Shown in pieces: positions 35,866 to 48,700 of a stretch of 64,000 nucleotides of DNA; within the stretch, counting starts at the first letter, position 1; every line of letters begins with the position of its first letter. The stretch is taken from assembly GCA_014843695.1 (NCBI GenBank), contig CM026390.1, positions 52,294,121 to 52,358,120 of the forward strand, read 5' to 3'. A program made the position numbers and the translations under genes. The notes below the pieces were generated by a model that made no database searches, was not told where the DNA came from, and saw only the letters and a program-made list of their open reading frames with translations. The stretch comes from Archivesica marissinica. Its lineage: Eukaryota > Mollusca > Bivalvia > Venerida > Vesicomyidae.

Positions 35866-37575
35866 AGGCAGCTGCTTGCAATGACTGACAATGATTTAGT
35901 GCTGGTATATAATATAGAAGCTGCTTGCAATGACTGACAGTGATTTAGTGCTGGTATATAATATAGAAGCTGCTTGCAATGACTGACAGTGATTTAGTAC
36001 TCAGGTATATAATATATAAGTTGCTTGCAATGACTGACAGTGATTTAGTGCTGGTATATAATATAGAAGCTGCTTGCAATGACTGACAGTGATTTAGTAC
36101 TGGTATATAATATATAAGTTGCTTGCAATGACTGACAGTGATTTAGTGCTGGTATATAATATAGAAGCTGCTTGCAATGACTGACAGTGATTTAGTGCTG
36201 GTATATAATATAGAAGCTGCTTGCAATGACTGACAGTGATTTAGTACTGGTATATAATATAGAAGCTGCTTGCAATGACTGACAGTGATTTAGTACTGGT
36301 ATATAATATATAAGTTGCTTGCAATGACTGACAGTGATTTAGTACTGGTATATAATATATAAGTTGCTTGCAATGACTGACAGTGATTTAGTACTGGTAT
36401 ATAATATAGAAGCTGCTTGCAATGACTGACAGTGATTTAGTACTGGTATATAATATATAGTTGCTTGCAATGACTGACAGTGATTTAGTACTGGTATATA
36501 ATATATAAGTTGCTTGCAATGACTGACAGTGATTTAGTGCTGGTATATAATATAGAAGTTGCTTGCAATGACTGACAGTGATTTAGTACTGGTATATAAT
36601 ATAGAAGCTGCTTGCAATGACTGACAGTGATTTAGTACTGGTATATAATATATAAGTTGCTTGCAATGACTGACAGTGATTTAGTACTGGTATATAATAT
36701 ATAAGTTGCTTGCAATGACTGACAGTGATTTAGTACTGGTATATAATATATAAGTTGCTTGCAATGACTGACAGTGATTTAGTACTGGTATATAATATAG
36801 AAGCTGCTTGCAATGACTGACAGTGATTTAGTGCTGGTATATAATATAGAAGCTGTTTGCAATGACTGACAATGATTTAGTGCTGGTATATAATATAGAA
36901 GCTGCTTGCAATGACTGACAGTGATTTAGTGCTGGTATATAATATAGAAGCTGCTTGCAATGACTGACAGTGATTTAGTACTGGTATATAATATAGAAGC
37001 TGTTTGCAATGACTGACAGTGATTTAGTACTGGTATATAATATAGAAGCTGCTTGCAATGACTGACAGTGATTTAGTACTGGTATATAATATAGAAGTTG
37101 CTTGCAATGACTGACAGTGATTTAGTACTGGTATATAATATAGAAGCTGTTTGCAATGACTGACAGTGATTTAGTACTCAGGTATATAATATAGAAGCTG
37201 CTTGCAATGACTGACAGTGATTTAGTACTCAGGTATATAATATAGAAGCTGTTTGCAATGACTGACAGTGATTTAGTACTGGTATATAATATAGAAGCTG
37301 CTTGCAATGACTGACAATGATTTAGTACTGGTACATAATATAGAAGCTGCTTGCAATGACTGACAGTGATTTAGTACTGGTATATAATATAGAAGCTGTT
37401 TGCAATGACTGACAGTGATTTAGTACTGGTATATAATATAGAAGTTGCTTGCAATGACTGACAGTGATTTAGTACTCAGGTATATAATATAGAAGCTGTT
37501 TGCAATGACTGACAGTGATTTAGTGCTGGTATATAATATAGAAGCTGTTTGCAATGACTGAATTAGTGCTGTCAT
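35866..37575. repeat. 49-bp minisatellite, ~35 units
   Basis: Unit contains GCTTGCAATGACTGACAGTG, ATTTAGTACTGG and TATATAATATAG. Variants: GAAGCTGC/TAAGTTGC, AGTGCTGG/AGTACTGG and an occasional CA insertion (TACTCAGGTA). The array is interrupted at 37591 by a TIR element and resumes for about 1.5 units at 37869-37940. Confidence 0.96.
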
Positions 37576-37590
37576 ACAATACATGTATAG

Positions 37591-37868
37591 CAGGGTTCCC
37601 TCTTGTCTGAATGTTTGTCTGGGCTACTTCTGTCGCCAATTGAAAAATACTGGAGCCAATATAAAAAACTTGGCGCCAACTAAGAGCCATATAGTTCACA
37701 AATAAATATATGAACATGTGCCAAAAAAAAAAAAATTAAAACAAAATTTAAAAAAGTTTCTTTTTTTTTTAAAGTTGCGCCAACTATTTTCGCCAATTCA
37801 CAAAATTTAGCGCCAATATTTGTAATTGTTGCAATTGGCGCCATTGGCGACCGACCGCGGGAACCCTG
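37591..37868. mobile_element. Short TIR element inserted in the 49-bp array
   Basis: Ends CAGGGTTCCC and GGGAACCCTG form perfect 10-bp inverted termini. Both sides are flanked by TATAG, which belongs to the array unit and could be a 5-bp target duplication. The interior repeats the word TGGCGCCA/GCGCCAA in both orientations. A second copy is at 56439-56667. CAGGG-type termini suggest a hAT-like MITE, though the expected 8-bp duplication is not evident. Confidence 0.8.
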
Positions 37869-37944
37869 TATAGAAGCTGCTTGCAATGACTGCCAGTGAT
37901 TTAGTACTGGTATATAATATAGAAGCTGCTTGCAACGACATGGC

Positions 37945-38793
37945 ATGAACAATGGTAACAATTGACAGCAAAAGAGCCAAGTGGCAACAAGTAAGCCTTT
38001 CACTGAGGTGTTAGGAAGTTATCTACTTTCTGATGTAACATATAAAACTAGTGATTTCAATTTTCATTATAACTTGTAACCTGAATATTACACAAAATCG
38101 AAAAACAAAGTCAAGATTATTTGAAATAGAATGTCTCCATGTTTATAAATACTTCCATAAAGTTGTCTTGGTGATCTACTTTTGTTATGGAAATAGCTGA
38201 TTATTGGAAGGAACAAAATTGGGTCCAATATAAAATTGCTACCATGTTTCCAGCGTTTCCATCAACGTTACATAGTTTGTTTATGGAAATGGTGAATTTC
38301 ACCCAAATGTAACTTGTGACCCTGAAAAATACATTTGCTACAGTTTGTAGGAGACAAATGTTGAAATACTTGCAGAAGGACAAAAGTAGAGTTTAACTTT
38401 ATGCTACAAGTACTGTTAACAGTACCAGCCGAGGTGACTACTATGTGCTCCTGTCTGTCTACTTAATTGAGAGAGATAAACATGTAAAGAACAGATATGA
38501 ATGAATAAGCAAACTATGGAGACAGACCAATGTTGTCAGACATTTCTTGCAAACTTGCGGTCCAGTGAACATTACATTTTACAACATTAACACACATCAC
38601 TAGGACCAACATCAGACACAGATGATACTTACAACAACACATCATGTTATAGTTTTTTCCTTTATGGCCAGAGGCATCATGTAATATTATTTGGTTCATA
38701 AATAACACACTAATTAGTGGTGAAGTTGAGGACACTGGTTGGTTGGCAGGTTTACGTTTTCCTCCCTTGCTCGAAGATGTACATACATCATGA
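37945..38793. other. Gene-free stretch
   Basis: AT-rich DNA without arrays or exon signals that I would accept. Confidence 0.35.
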
Positions 38794-39039
38794 TTAACCC
38801 TTTCAACACCAAGTAACTGACATAGACTGGTCCATGCTATTTTTAGACCAATAAATTAATAAGAAAATTACCTTTGGACCAGTTCATTTATCAAAATGGG
38901 TAATTTTATCTAAAAATAGTAATAATTATTACTGGCAAAAAAGTGCAGATCCTGATGAGACGGCTCGTTACGAGCCGGCTCATCTGGATCTACACTTTTC
39001 ATAAGCCTATTTAGAGGCCTGTGGGGTTGAAAGGGTTAA
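38794..39039 (+). mobile_element. TTAA MITE family M1, copy 3
   Basis: Both TTAA ends intact: TTAACCCTTTCAACACCAAG and GGGGTTGAAAGGGTTAA. The central palindrome reads GGCTCGTTACGAGCC. About 246 bp. Confidence 0.9.
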
Positions 39040-39272
39040 AGAACACCTAGATACAAGAAATCAAGAAATATCTAAGACTTAGCATATTTACCCCTAATTA
39101 TTAATTTAGTTAGCTTAAACGTATCTTATTCAGAGAACAGCATACAAGAATAAAGTTCTGCAAATAAAAATATTTGGATGGGAAAACAAGCATATTAAAA
39201 TGCTTATACAAATGTACTAATTCCTTTCCATATTATTTCTGTTAATTTAATAATGTTAAATATTTCTATTTC

Positions 39273-39492
39273 TTAACCCTTTCAACACTACAGACCTCTA
39301 AATAGGCTTACAGAAATTGTACATACAGCTTTCTCATCAGGATCTGCACATGTTGCCAATAGTATTACTATTTTTAGACAAAATTACCCATTTTGATAAA
39401 TGAACTGGTCCAAATATAACTTTTTTATTATTATTTGGTCTAAAAAATATCATGCACCAGTCCATGTCAGTTACTTGATGTTGGTGGGTTAA
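39273..39492 (-). mobile_element. TTAA MITE family M1, copy 4 (palindrome deleted)
   Basis: TTAACCCTTTCAACACTACA at the left and GATGTTGGTGGGTTAA at the right. Most of the central palindrome is missing (only CTCATCAGGATCTGCAC of one arm remains), making it about 25 bp shorter than the other copies. Lies only about 230 bp from copy 3, in the opposite orientation. Confidence 0.88.
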
Positions 39493-40704
39493 AGCTTTTT
39501 GTATCACAAATTATTTTTAATGGGAAGTGCCGGTATGTGTGTAGTCTCAACAACCCTAAGGGTTTACAAACTTCTGATCAAAGTCTAGTGATATCTAGTG
39601 ACATTTCGTAATAACAGAACTGCAGCACATTTCTCAAACACCTGAACTCATTTCAGAATATATCATTAGACTTGACATGCTCTCATTTTACTAATGATCC
39701 ACATTGCAAGCCAATACCTTCTGAAGCATCTACATGACAGCAATTATACTGAACAACCGACTAATGTTCTGCCCCTTTGCACTAACGTTCTGCCCCTTTG
39801 CATTGGTAAACAGCTGAATGCATTTGACAAGACAGCTAACAAATTAATGGAAGGAACAAAATCAAATGGCTGAAACATGACAAACTATAATGTCATTGAC
39901 CTCATACAGTACAACCTTACAGTGGGGTGTAACCAAACATCAGACAGAAATACCTCTTCTCCTTCCAGCAAAATCCACATGTTAAAGAAGGCATTGGTGT
40001 AACTCGGGCTTTGTTGTTTCAGCAAACAGATGAGGCAAACATGCTTGCTATTAAACTGATAATCTACAGTATTACAGACCTATATAAATACTCCATTCAT
40101 TGTCATCCCATCAAATAATGAAAACGACAAAACGTACATACCAAAGATGATCAAATATACAATGTAAGCATACATATTCATGTACTTCAGATCTGTCAAA
40201 ACATTGGGACCCACAACACAAAAATATAAATAAAAAATGCAAAACATTGACCTTTTAAACAGCATCAAACTAACATTATTGCTTTTATTCAAGACCAGGG
40301 CAAAAATTGTCCAGGTGGGGGAGAGAGCCTATTAATCATGGTATGATCGTGAAACAGTGACTAACTCAAATAAATTACCTTCAATGAAACTCAAGCTAGC
40401 TAGATCACAGATTTATCTACTCTCCACATTATGTTTCCCATGTGACATTATTTAGGTTCTTGATACCTACATGCAATCTGGTCATTACCTACAGTGTGGA
40501 GTATCAACAGCATTTTACTGCCAGCTTGATAGTTGGAACAATGCTTGACCTTGTGATAACAGTGCACTTGACATGTGACACCCATTACATGCTTCACAAT
40601 ATCCTGAAACACTGGCATGTGAAAATGCATGTGAAAATGCATGTGCTAATGTAAACATCTATTAGTTTTATTGAATTACAAGATTGTTCCTGTATGGCAG
40701 TTTA
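39493..40704. other. Gene-free stretch
   Basis: No exon found. Small local duplications: GTTCTGCCCCTTTGCA twice at 39766-39800, and GTGAAAATGCAT twice at 40619-40642. Confidence 0.4.
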
Positions 40705-40705
40705 G

Positions 40706-40934
40706 TTTTACAAATTTATTTTAGCTCGATTGCGGAAGAAGTTCTTACAACTTATATTGATCACTTTTAAGACCTCATTCCTGATGGAATCCATCGCCAC
40801 GAGGGAGAGAGAAGAGGCAACGTGGAATTTAAATGCCTTGCCTAAGGGCACAATCGTAACGCCTCCAGGGGGGCTCGAACTCTGGGCCTTACGCACCTGA
40901 AGCGACTGCGCTACCACTGCACTCATACGACTTC
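40706..40934 (-). mobile_element. SINE family B copy
   Basis: Minus-strand copy with GTCGTATGAGTGCAGTGGTA head, B-box-like AGTTCGAGCCCC, GATTGTGCCCTTAGGCAAGG, GATGGATTCCATCAGGAATG and tail AATAAATTTGTAAAACTAA. Open frames across it are shadows. Confidence 0.87.
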
Positions 40935-41194
40935 CACAATGGCAGTTGATTCTAGAACACAATTGTACAATCTAGTCCAAACCATAAGATGCTAATACCT
41001 ACCACCACTGCGACCATGTCAAGCATAAATTTAATCATTAGCTTGTACCCCTCAGGTTTGCTACATGTACAGTTTATTTCTTGTTCTAATGGCTTCCGAG
41101 ACTAATTAACTGGCTGCTCTTGTGTCGTCCAGTAGAGATGTACTAACTATATTTAGTTGAATGCAATACGTCATTTCAAGCATGGATGAAAGTT

Positions 41195-41350
41195 CTTATT
41201 TTTTATTTAACCATATTTTATTGCAAATCAATAGTACATAATTATGTCATACACATAAAGATACAATACATAGCATGAAAATACAAATGGTTTGGGCCAC
41301 AAGTTTTAACAACATTAGACAACGGCCCATACCAGACCATATGAAAGTGC
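41195..41350. mobile_element. Dispersed element K, copy without array
   Basis: CATATTTTATTGC, ATACAATACATAGCATG, CAAATGGTTTGGGCCACA and CAACATTAG...CGGCCC align with 1870-2180. The spacer here is ordinary AT-rich sequence containing TACAATACATA, close to the 9-bp word that expanded in the other copy. Confidence 0.72.
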
Positions 41351-41529
41351 TATGATCGATCTACGATATTATTATAAAATTTTACAACAGTTTTTTATAT
41401 GAGAATCGGTCTTCGGAGCCAGAAACCAGTGGAGGAGCAACAGACATGCAGTTCTTAGTAGCCCTGATGCCTATACATTACCCATATACATTATAGCCAA
41501 CAGGAAATATGCAGAAATAATCTAATTTG

Positions 41530-41690
41530 CTCTGTCTCAAGAGTAAAAGCATAAAAAGCAAGATTTATACACTTGAGCTAATTATCGTTGAATGAGGCCA
41601 ATTAAGCCAAGTTTGATCAAAGAGATACTTACTGAAGATGTTTGTGAAGGCTCTCTTGCCAATATATATAGAGCATTCCTGGAGCAAGAT
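41530..41690 (-). other. Open segment, dispersed repeat or decayed exon
   Basis: On the minus strand, after CTTGCTCCAG, an open frame begins ECSIYIGKRAFTNIFSKYLF and continues DQTWLNWPHSTI to a stop. A GTAAGT lies inside the reading frame near 41632. The peptide looks unusually protein-like but has no start codon and no recognised family. It may be part of a mobile element. Confidence 0.25.
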
Positions 41691-42104
41691 TAACCATTCA
41701 CACATACAATCTCTACAGTCTTAATTGCTTTTGAAAGATAATTCATACAGAGCAGGGAGACAGCCCTAAGTAAATGTGCTTGTTTGTTACTGTAAATTTG
41801 GGTTTAATGATGCACTAATGCAGTAATGCGGATAAAAACAGGATAAAAACAGCACGCAACATTTTATTTCACTTCTCATTTAATATATGCATTTCTAACA
41901 ATCAATGAAATGCTCACCTGCTATTTTTCGGTTTTAGTGTCGTAAATATATTTTCATGATGGCCATCGGCATAAATAATACTCGGCTACTTTTCATTAAC
42001 CACAATGCCACAGTAAAAATATCAATCAAAAAACCTAATCTGACTTTAACAATTGTTGTTTTACATGGAAGCTGGTTGACTCGTTTATCTGCAATGTATA
42101 TATC

Positions 42105-42349
42105 TTAACCCTTTGCCTGCTGGGTAAATATAAATCACATTTGCAAACAATATAGATTCAGATCAGCTGTGGCATAACGCCGCGTCTGATCAGGATCAAT
42201 GCTGTTTGCTATTCAGCCAGATGTTTTAGCTCAACTATCCGAATACATGTAACAAACAGCATATCAGACAGCACACAATGTGCCATTTTATCTGGCACTA
42301 TGCTGTTTGCAGAAGTGATTTTATCTGCTGCTAGCATGCAAAGGGTTAA
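42105..42349. mobile_element. TTAA MITE family M2
   Basis: TTAACCCTTTGCCTGCTGGG at the left and GCTAGCATGCAAAGGGTTAA at the right. The interior contains CAGATCAGCTGTGGC, GTCTGATCAGGATCAATGCT and GTTTGCTATTCAGCCAGATG. Different inside from M1, but with the same TTAACCCTTT-type terminus. About 245 bp. Confidence 0.85.
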
Positions 42350-42461
42350 TACCAGTGATGTTATTGACAGTATATTTATATTCCTAGAATGTTCTGTATT
42401 TAACGAAGCTTCGGATAAATTACAGTATTGCATGGGGCATACGCTAGACCAGTGAAAGCTT

Positions 42462-44378
42462 ACGGTATACTACGGAGAAGTTGAAAGTCCATTAGCGAGA
42501 AGTTAGAGGTATAGTAGGGAGAAGTTGGGAGCATACTAGGGAGAAGCCCAAGGTATATTAGGGAGAAGCTTAACGTATATTAGGGAGAAGCTTAAGGTAT
42601 ATTAGGAAGAAGCTTAACGTATATTAGGGAGAAGCTTAAGGTATATTAGGGAGAAGCTTAAGGTATATTAGGGAGAAGCTAAGGTATATTAGGGAGAAGC
42701 TTAAGGTATATTAGGGAGAAGCTTAAGGTATATTAGGGAGAAGCTTATGGTATATTAGGGAGAAGCTTCTGGTATATTAGGGAGAAGCTTCTGGTATATT
42801 AGGGAGAAGTTTATGGTATATTAGGGAGAAGCTTAAGATATATTAGGGAGAAGCTTCTGGTATATTAGGGAGAAGCTTATGGTATATTAGGGAGAAGCTT
42901 ATGGTATATTAGGGAGAAGCTTCTGGTATATTAGGGAGATGCTTAAGGTATATTAGGGAGAAGCTTCTGGTATATTAGAGAGAAGCTTAAGGTATATTAG
43001 GGAGAAGCTTAAGGTATATTAGGGAGAAGCTTAAGGTATATTAGGGAGAAGATTAAGGTATATTAGGGAGAAGCTAAGGTATATTAGGGAGAAGCTAAGG
43101 TATATTAGGGAGAAGCTTAAGGTATATTAGGGAGAAGCTTCTGGTATATTAGGGAGAAGCTTAAGGTATATTAGGGAGAAGCTTAAGGTATATTAGGGAG
43201 AAGATTAAGGTATATTAGGGAGAAGCTAAGGTATATTAGGGAGAAGCTAAGGTATATTAGGGAGAAGCTTCTGGTATATTAGGGAGAAGCTTAAGGTATA
43301 TTAGGGAGAAGCTTAAGGTATATTAGGGAGAAGCTTAAGGTATATTAGGGAGAAGCTTCTGGTATATTAGGGAGAAGATTAAGGTATATTAGGGAGAAGC
43401 TTCTGGTATATTAGGGAGAAGCTTAAGGTATATTAGGGAGAAGCTTAAGGTATATTAGGGAGAAGCTTATGGTATATTAGGGAGAAGCTTATGGTATATT
43501 AGGGAGAAGCTTAAGGTATATTAGGGAGAAGCTTATGGTATATTAGGGAGAAGCTTAAGGTATATTAGGGAGAAGCTTATGGTATATTAGGGAGAAGCTT
43601 AAGGTATATTAGGGAGAAGTTAAGGTATATTAGGGAGAAGCTTATGGTATATTAGGGAGAAGCTTAAGGTATATTAGGGAGAAGCTTATGGTATATTAGG
43701 GAGAAGCTTAAGGTATATTAGGGAGAAGCTTATGGTATATTAGGGAGAAGCTAAAGGTATATTAGGGAGAAGCTAAGGTATATTAGGGAGAAGCTTAAGG
43801 TATATTAGGGAGAAGCTTATGGTATATTAGGGAGAAGCTTAAGGTATATTAGGGAGAAGCTTAAGGTATATTAGGGAGAAGCTTATGGTATATTAGGGAG
43901 AAGCTAAGGTATATTAGGGAGAAGCTTAAGGTATATTAGGGAGAAGGTTAATGTATATTAGGGAGAAGCTTAATTAATGTATATTAGGGAGAAGGTTAAT
44001 GTATATTAGGGAGAAGCTTAATGTATATTGGGGAGAAGCTTAAGGTATAGTAGGGAGAAGATTAAGGTATATTAGGGAGAAGGTTAATGTATATTAGGGA
44101 GAAGCTTAATGTATATTGGGGAGAAGCTTAAGGTATAGTAGGGAGAAGTTGGGAGCATACTAGGGAGAAGTTGAAGGTATATTAGGGAGAAGCTTATGGT
44201 ATATTAGCGAGAAGCTAAGGTATATTAGGGAGAAGCTTAAGGTATACATATTAGGGAGAAGATTAAGGTATATGAGGGAGAAGTTGAAGGTATATTAGGG
44301 AGAAGTTGAAGGTATATTAGGGAGAAGCCTAAGGTATATTAGGGAGAAGCCTAAGGTATATTTATGTTAGGGAGAAGA
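42462..44378. repeat. 22-bp minisatellite, ~87 units
   Basis: Unit GGTATATTAGGGAGAAGCTT plus AA, AT or CT. Every intact unit carries one TTAGGG and one AAGCTT. Both edges are the most degenerate parts (42462-42560 and 43940-44378), with the homogeneous core in between, as expected for an array homogenised from the middle. Confidence 0.97.
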
Positions 44379-44603
44379 GTTATTCAATTGCAATTTAACC
44401 CTCCATTAGGCTGTCAGGCATATCAATAAAACATACTATATAGAGTGCTCAGGACATGTACATTCTAATAACTTAATGGAACATTAAATCTAAATCTGTT
44501 ATAGCACAAACATGTTTATCTAGAATATTTCCTGCTGTATCAGCAAACATCTAAGATAAAATAGCGGCTTTCCAGCTGGATGTGCAGAGTGAAATCGAGG
44601 TGC

Positions 44604-45310
44604 CGGCTCGTTCACACATGTATAACCGCCAAGTTGCCGACTCGTTCACACATGTATAACCGCCAAGTTGCCGGCTCGTTCACACATGTATAACCACCAA
44701 GTTGCCGGCTCGTTCACACCTGTATAACCTCCCTGGTGCCGGCCCGTTCACACATGTATAACCTCCCTGGTGACGGCTCGTTCACACATGTATAACCTCC
44801 CTGGTGCCGGCCCGTTCAGATATGTATAACCGCCAAGTTGCCGGCTCGTTCACACATGTACATGTATAACCGCCCAGGAGTCGGCTCGTTCACACATGCA
44901 TAGCTGCCCAGGTCCCGACCTGTTGTTCAGACATGTATAACAGCCCAGGTCCCGGCTTGTTCAGACATGTATAAACGCCCAGGTCCCGGCTCGTTTAGAC
45001 ATGCATAACCGCCCAGGTCCCGGCTCATTGACATGTATAACCGCCCAGGTCCCGGCTCATTGACATGTATAACCGCCCAGGTCCCAGCTCGCTCATGTCC
45101 AGACATGTATAACCGCCCAGGTCCAGGCACGTTCAGACATGTATAACCGCCCAGGTCCCAGCTCGCTCAGGTCCAGGCACGTTCAGACATATATAACCGC
45201 CCAGGTCCCAGCTCGCTCAGGTCCAGGCACGTTCAGACATGTATAACCGCCCAGGTCCCAGCTCGCTCAGGTCCAGGCACGTTCAGACATATATAACCGC
45301 CCAGGTCACA
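44604..45310. repeat. 34-bp to 50-bp minisatellite, ~20 units
   Basis: Left part: units with GCTCGTTCACACATGTATAA and CCGCCAAGTTGCCG (34 bp). Right part: CAGACATGTATAACCGCCCA with an added CTCGCTCAGGTCCAGGCA giving about 50-bp units. The array thus shows a gradient from one unit type to another. Confidence 0.94.
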
Positions 45311-45734
45311 GCATCGTTTCAAATGATGCATGCAATATTATTTATAGTTTCCATCAGGGTATGAACTACATCAGACGTGGTTAAATTGTATGCAGACCAA
45401 ATACCTCATGATAATTATTCTTTACAATGGCACAAAGATATATAGCACACTTTGCATTTAAAATGTATTTAGTCCAGATCTGCGACATACAAAAATGGCA
45501 GACCTGATAAATAGATCATCCTTGGAACAGCGAAAACTGTAAGACACACCTTTTTTGCAAGGAATGCTGCTTAACACTGCGAATATGAATGTCCGTAACT
45601 TTGTGTGCTGTCAGCTGCATATCATTCATGAGGAAATTCATACCAAAGTGAACACAATCAGGGCACATATGTTCATCGAAGGAAATGCAGTAGAGATGTC
45701 AATATTTTCACATCAATGCTTCTGGCCTAAGGTA
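45311..45734. other. Flank of the large array with dispersed element L
   Basis: Segment 45637-45702 resembles the reverse complement of 35733-35805 (see that entry). An open frame of 85 codons crosses into the array and is not supported as a gene. Confidence 0.5.
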
Positions 45735-48700
45735 CACCAACTACAATGTGTTTACTGTGACAAGTTGATGCAACAGAGCACCAACTACAATGTGTTTACT
45801 GTGACAAGTTGATGCAACAGAACACCAACTACAATGTGTTTACTGTGACAAGTTGATGCAACAGAACACCAACTACAATGTGTTTACTGTGACAAGTTGA
45901 TGCAACAGAACACAAACTACAATGTGTTTACTGTGACAAGTTGATGCAACAGAACATCAGACTACAATGTGTTTACTGTGACAAGTTGATGCAACAGAAC
46001 ACCAACTACGATGTGTTTACTGTGACAAGTTGATGCAACAGAACACAAACTACAATGTGTTTACTGTGACAAGTTGATGCAACAGAACATCAACTACAAT
46101 GTGTTTACTGTGACAAGTTGATGCAACAGAACACCAACTACGATGTGTTTACTGTGACAAGTTGATGCAACAGAACACAAACTACAATGTGTTTACTGTG
46201 ACAAGTTGATGCAACAGAACACCAACTACAATGTGTTTACTGTGACAAGTTGATGCAACAGAACACCAACTACGATGTGTTTACTGTGACAAGTTGATGC
46301 AACAGAACACAAACTACAATGTGTTTACTGTGACAAGTTGATGCAACAGAACACCAACTACAATGTGTTTACTGTGACAAGTTGATGCAACAGAACACCA
46401 ACTACGATGTGTTTACTGTGACAAGTTGATGCAACAGAACACCAACTACGATGTGTTTACTGTGACAAGTTGATGCAACAGAACACAAACTACAATGTGT
46501 TTACTGTGACAAGTTGATGCAACAGAACACCAACTACAATGTGTTTACTGTGACAAGTTGATGCAACAGAACACCAACTACATGTGCTTACTGTGACAAG
46601 TTGATGCAACAGAACACGAAATACTATGATGTGTTTACTGTGACAAGTTGATGCAACAGAACACCAACTACAATGTGTTTACTGTGACAAGTTGATGCAA
46701 CAGAACACAAACTACAATGTGTTTACTGTGACAAGTTGATGCAACAGAACACCAACTACATGTGTTTACTGTGACAAGTTGATGCAACAGAACACAAACT
46801 ACGATGTGTTTACTGTGACAAGTTGATGCAACAGAACACAAACTACAATGTGTTTACTGTGACAAGTTGATGCAACAGAACACCAACTACAATGTGTTTA
46901 CTGTGACAAGTTGATGCAACAGAACACCAACTACGATGTGTTTACTGTGACAAGTTGATGCAACAGAACACAAACTACAATGTGTTTACTGTGACAAGTT
47001 GATGCAACAGAACACAAACTACAATGTGTTTACTGTGACAAGTTGATGCAACAGAACACCAACTACGATGTGTTTACTGTGACAAGTTGATGCAACAGAA
47101 CACAAACTACAATGTGTTTACTGTGACAAGTTGATGCAACAGAACACCAACTACGATGTGTTTACTGTGACAAGTTGATGCAACAGAACACCAACTACGA
47201 TGTGTTTACTGTGACAAGTTGATGCAACAGAACACCAACTACGATGTGATTACTGTGACAAGTTGATGCAACAGAACACCAACTACAATGTGTTTACTGT
47301 GACAAGTTGATGCAACAGAACACCAACTACAATGTGTTTACTGTGACAAGTTGATGCAACAGAGCACCAACTACATGTGCTTACTGTGACAAGTTGATAC
47401 ACCAGAACATGAAAGTACTACGGTGTGTTTACTGTGACAAGTTGATGCAACAGAACACAAACTACGATGTGTTTACTGTGACAAGTTGATGCAACAGAAC
47501 ACAAACTACAATGTGTTTACTGTGACAAGTTGATGCAACAGAACACCAACTACAATGTGCTTACTGTGACAAGTTGATGCAACAGAACACAAACTACGAT
47601 GTGTTTACTGTGACAAGTTGATGCAACAGAACACAAACTATGATGTGTTTACTGTGACAAGTTGATGCAACAGAACACAAACTACAATGTGTTTACTGTG
47701 ACAAGTTGATGCAACCGAACACCAACTATGATGTGTTTACTGTGACAAGTTGATGCAACAGAACACAAACTACAATGTGTTTACTGTGACAAGTTGATGC
47801 AACAGAACACCAACTACAATGTGTTTACTGTGACAAGTTGATGCAACAGAACACCAACTACAATGTGTTTACTGTGACAAGTTGATGCAACAGAACACCA
47901 ACTACGATGTGCTTACTGTGACAAGTTGATGCAACAGAACACCAACTACAATGTGTTTACTGTGACAAGTTGATGCAACAGAACACAAACTACAATGTGT
48001 TTACTGTGACAAGTTGATGCAACAGAGCACCAACTACATGTGCTTACTGTGACAAGTTGATGCAACAGAACACAAACTACGATGTGTTTACTGTGACAAG
48101 TTGATGCAACAGAACACAAACTACAATGTGTTTACTGTGACAAGTTGATGCAACAGAACACAAACTACGATGTGTTTACTGTGACAAGTTGATGCAACAG
48201 AACACAAACTACAATGTGTTTACTGTGACAAGTTGATGCAACAGAACACCAACTACGATGTGCTTACTGTGACAAGTTGATGCAACAGAACACAAACTAC
48301 GATGTGTTTACTGTGACAAGTTGATGCAACAGAACACAAACTACAATGTGTTTACTGTGACAAGTTGATGCAACAGAACACCAACTATGATGTGTTTACT
48401 GTGACAAGTTGATGCAACAGAACACAAACTACAATGTGTTTACTGTGACAAGTTGATGCAACAGAACACCAACTATGATGTGTTTACTGTGACAAGTTGA
48501 TGCAACAGAACACAAACTACAATGTGTTTACTGTGACAAGTTGATGCAACAGAACACCAACTATGATGTGTTTACTGTGACAAGTTGATGCAACAGAACA
48601 CAAACTACAATGTGTTTACTGTGACAAGTTGATGCAACAGAACACCAACTACGATGTGTTTACTGTGACAAGTTGATGCAACAGAACACAAACTACAATG

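Noticed and set aside
42462..44378. Interstitial telomere sequence
   Set aside because: TTAGGG occurs singly per 22-bp unit, never in tandem.
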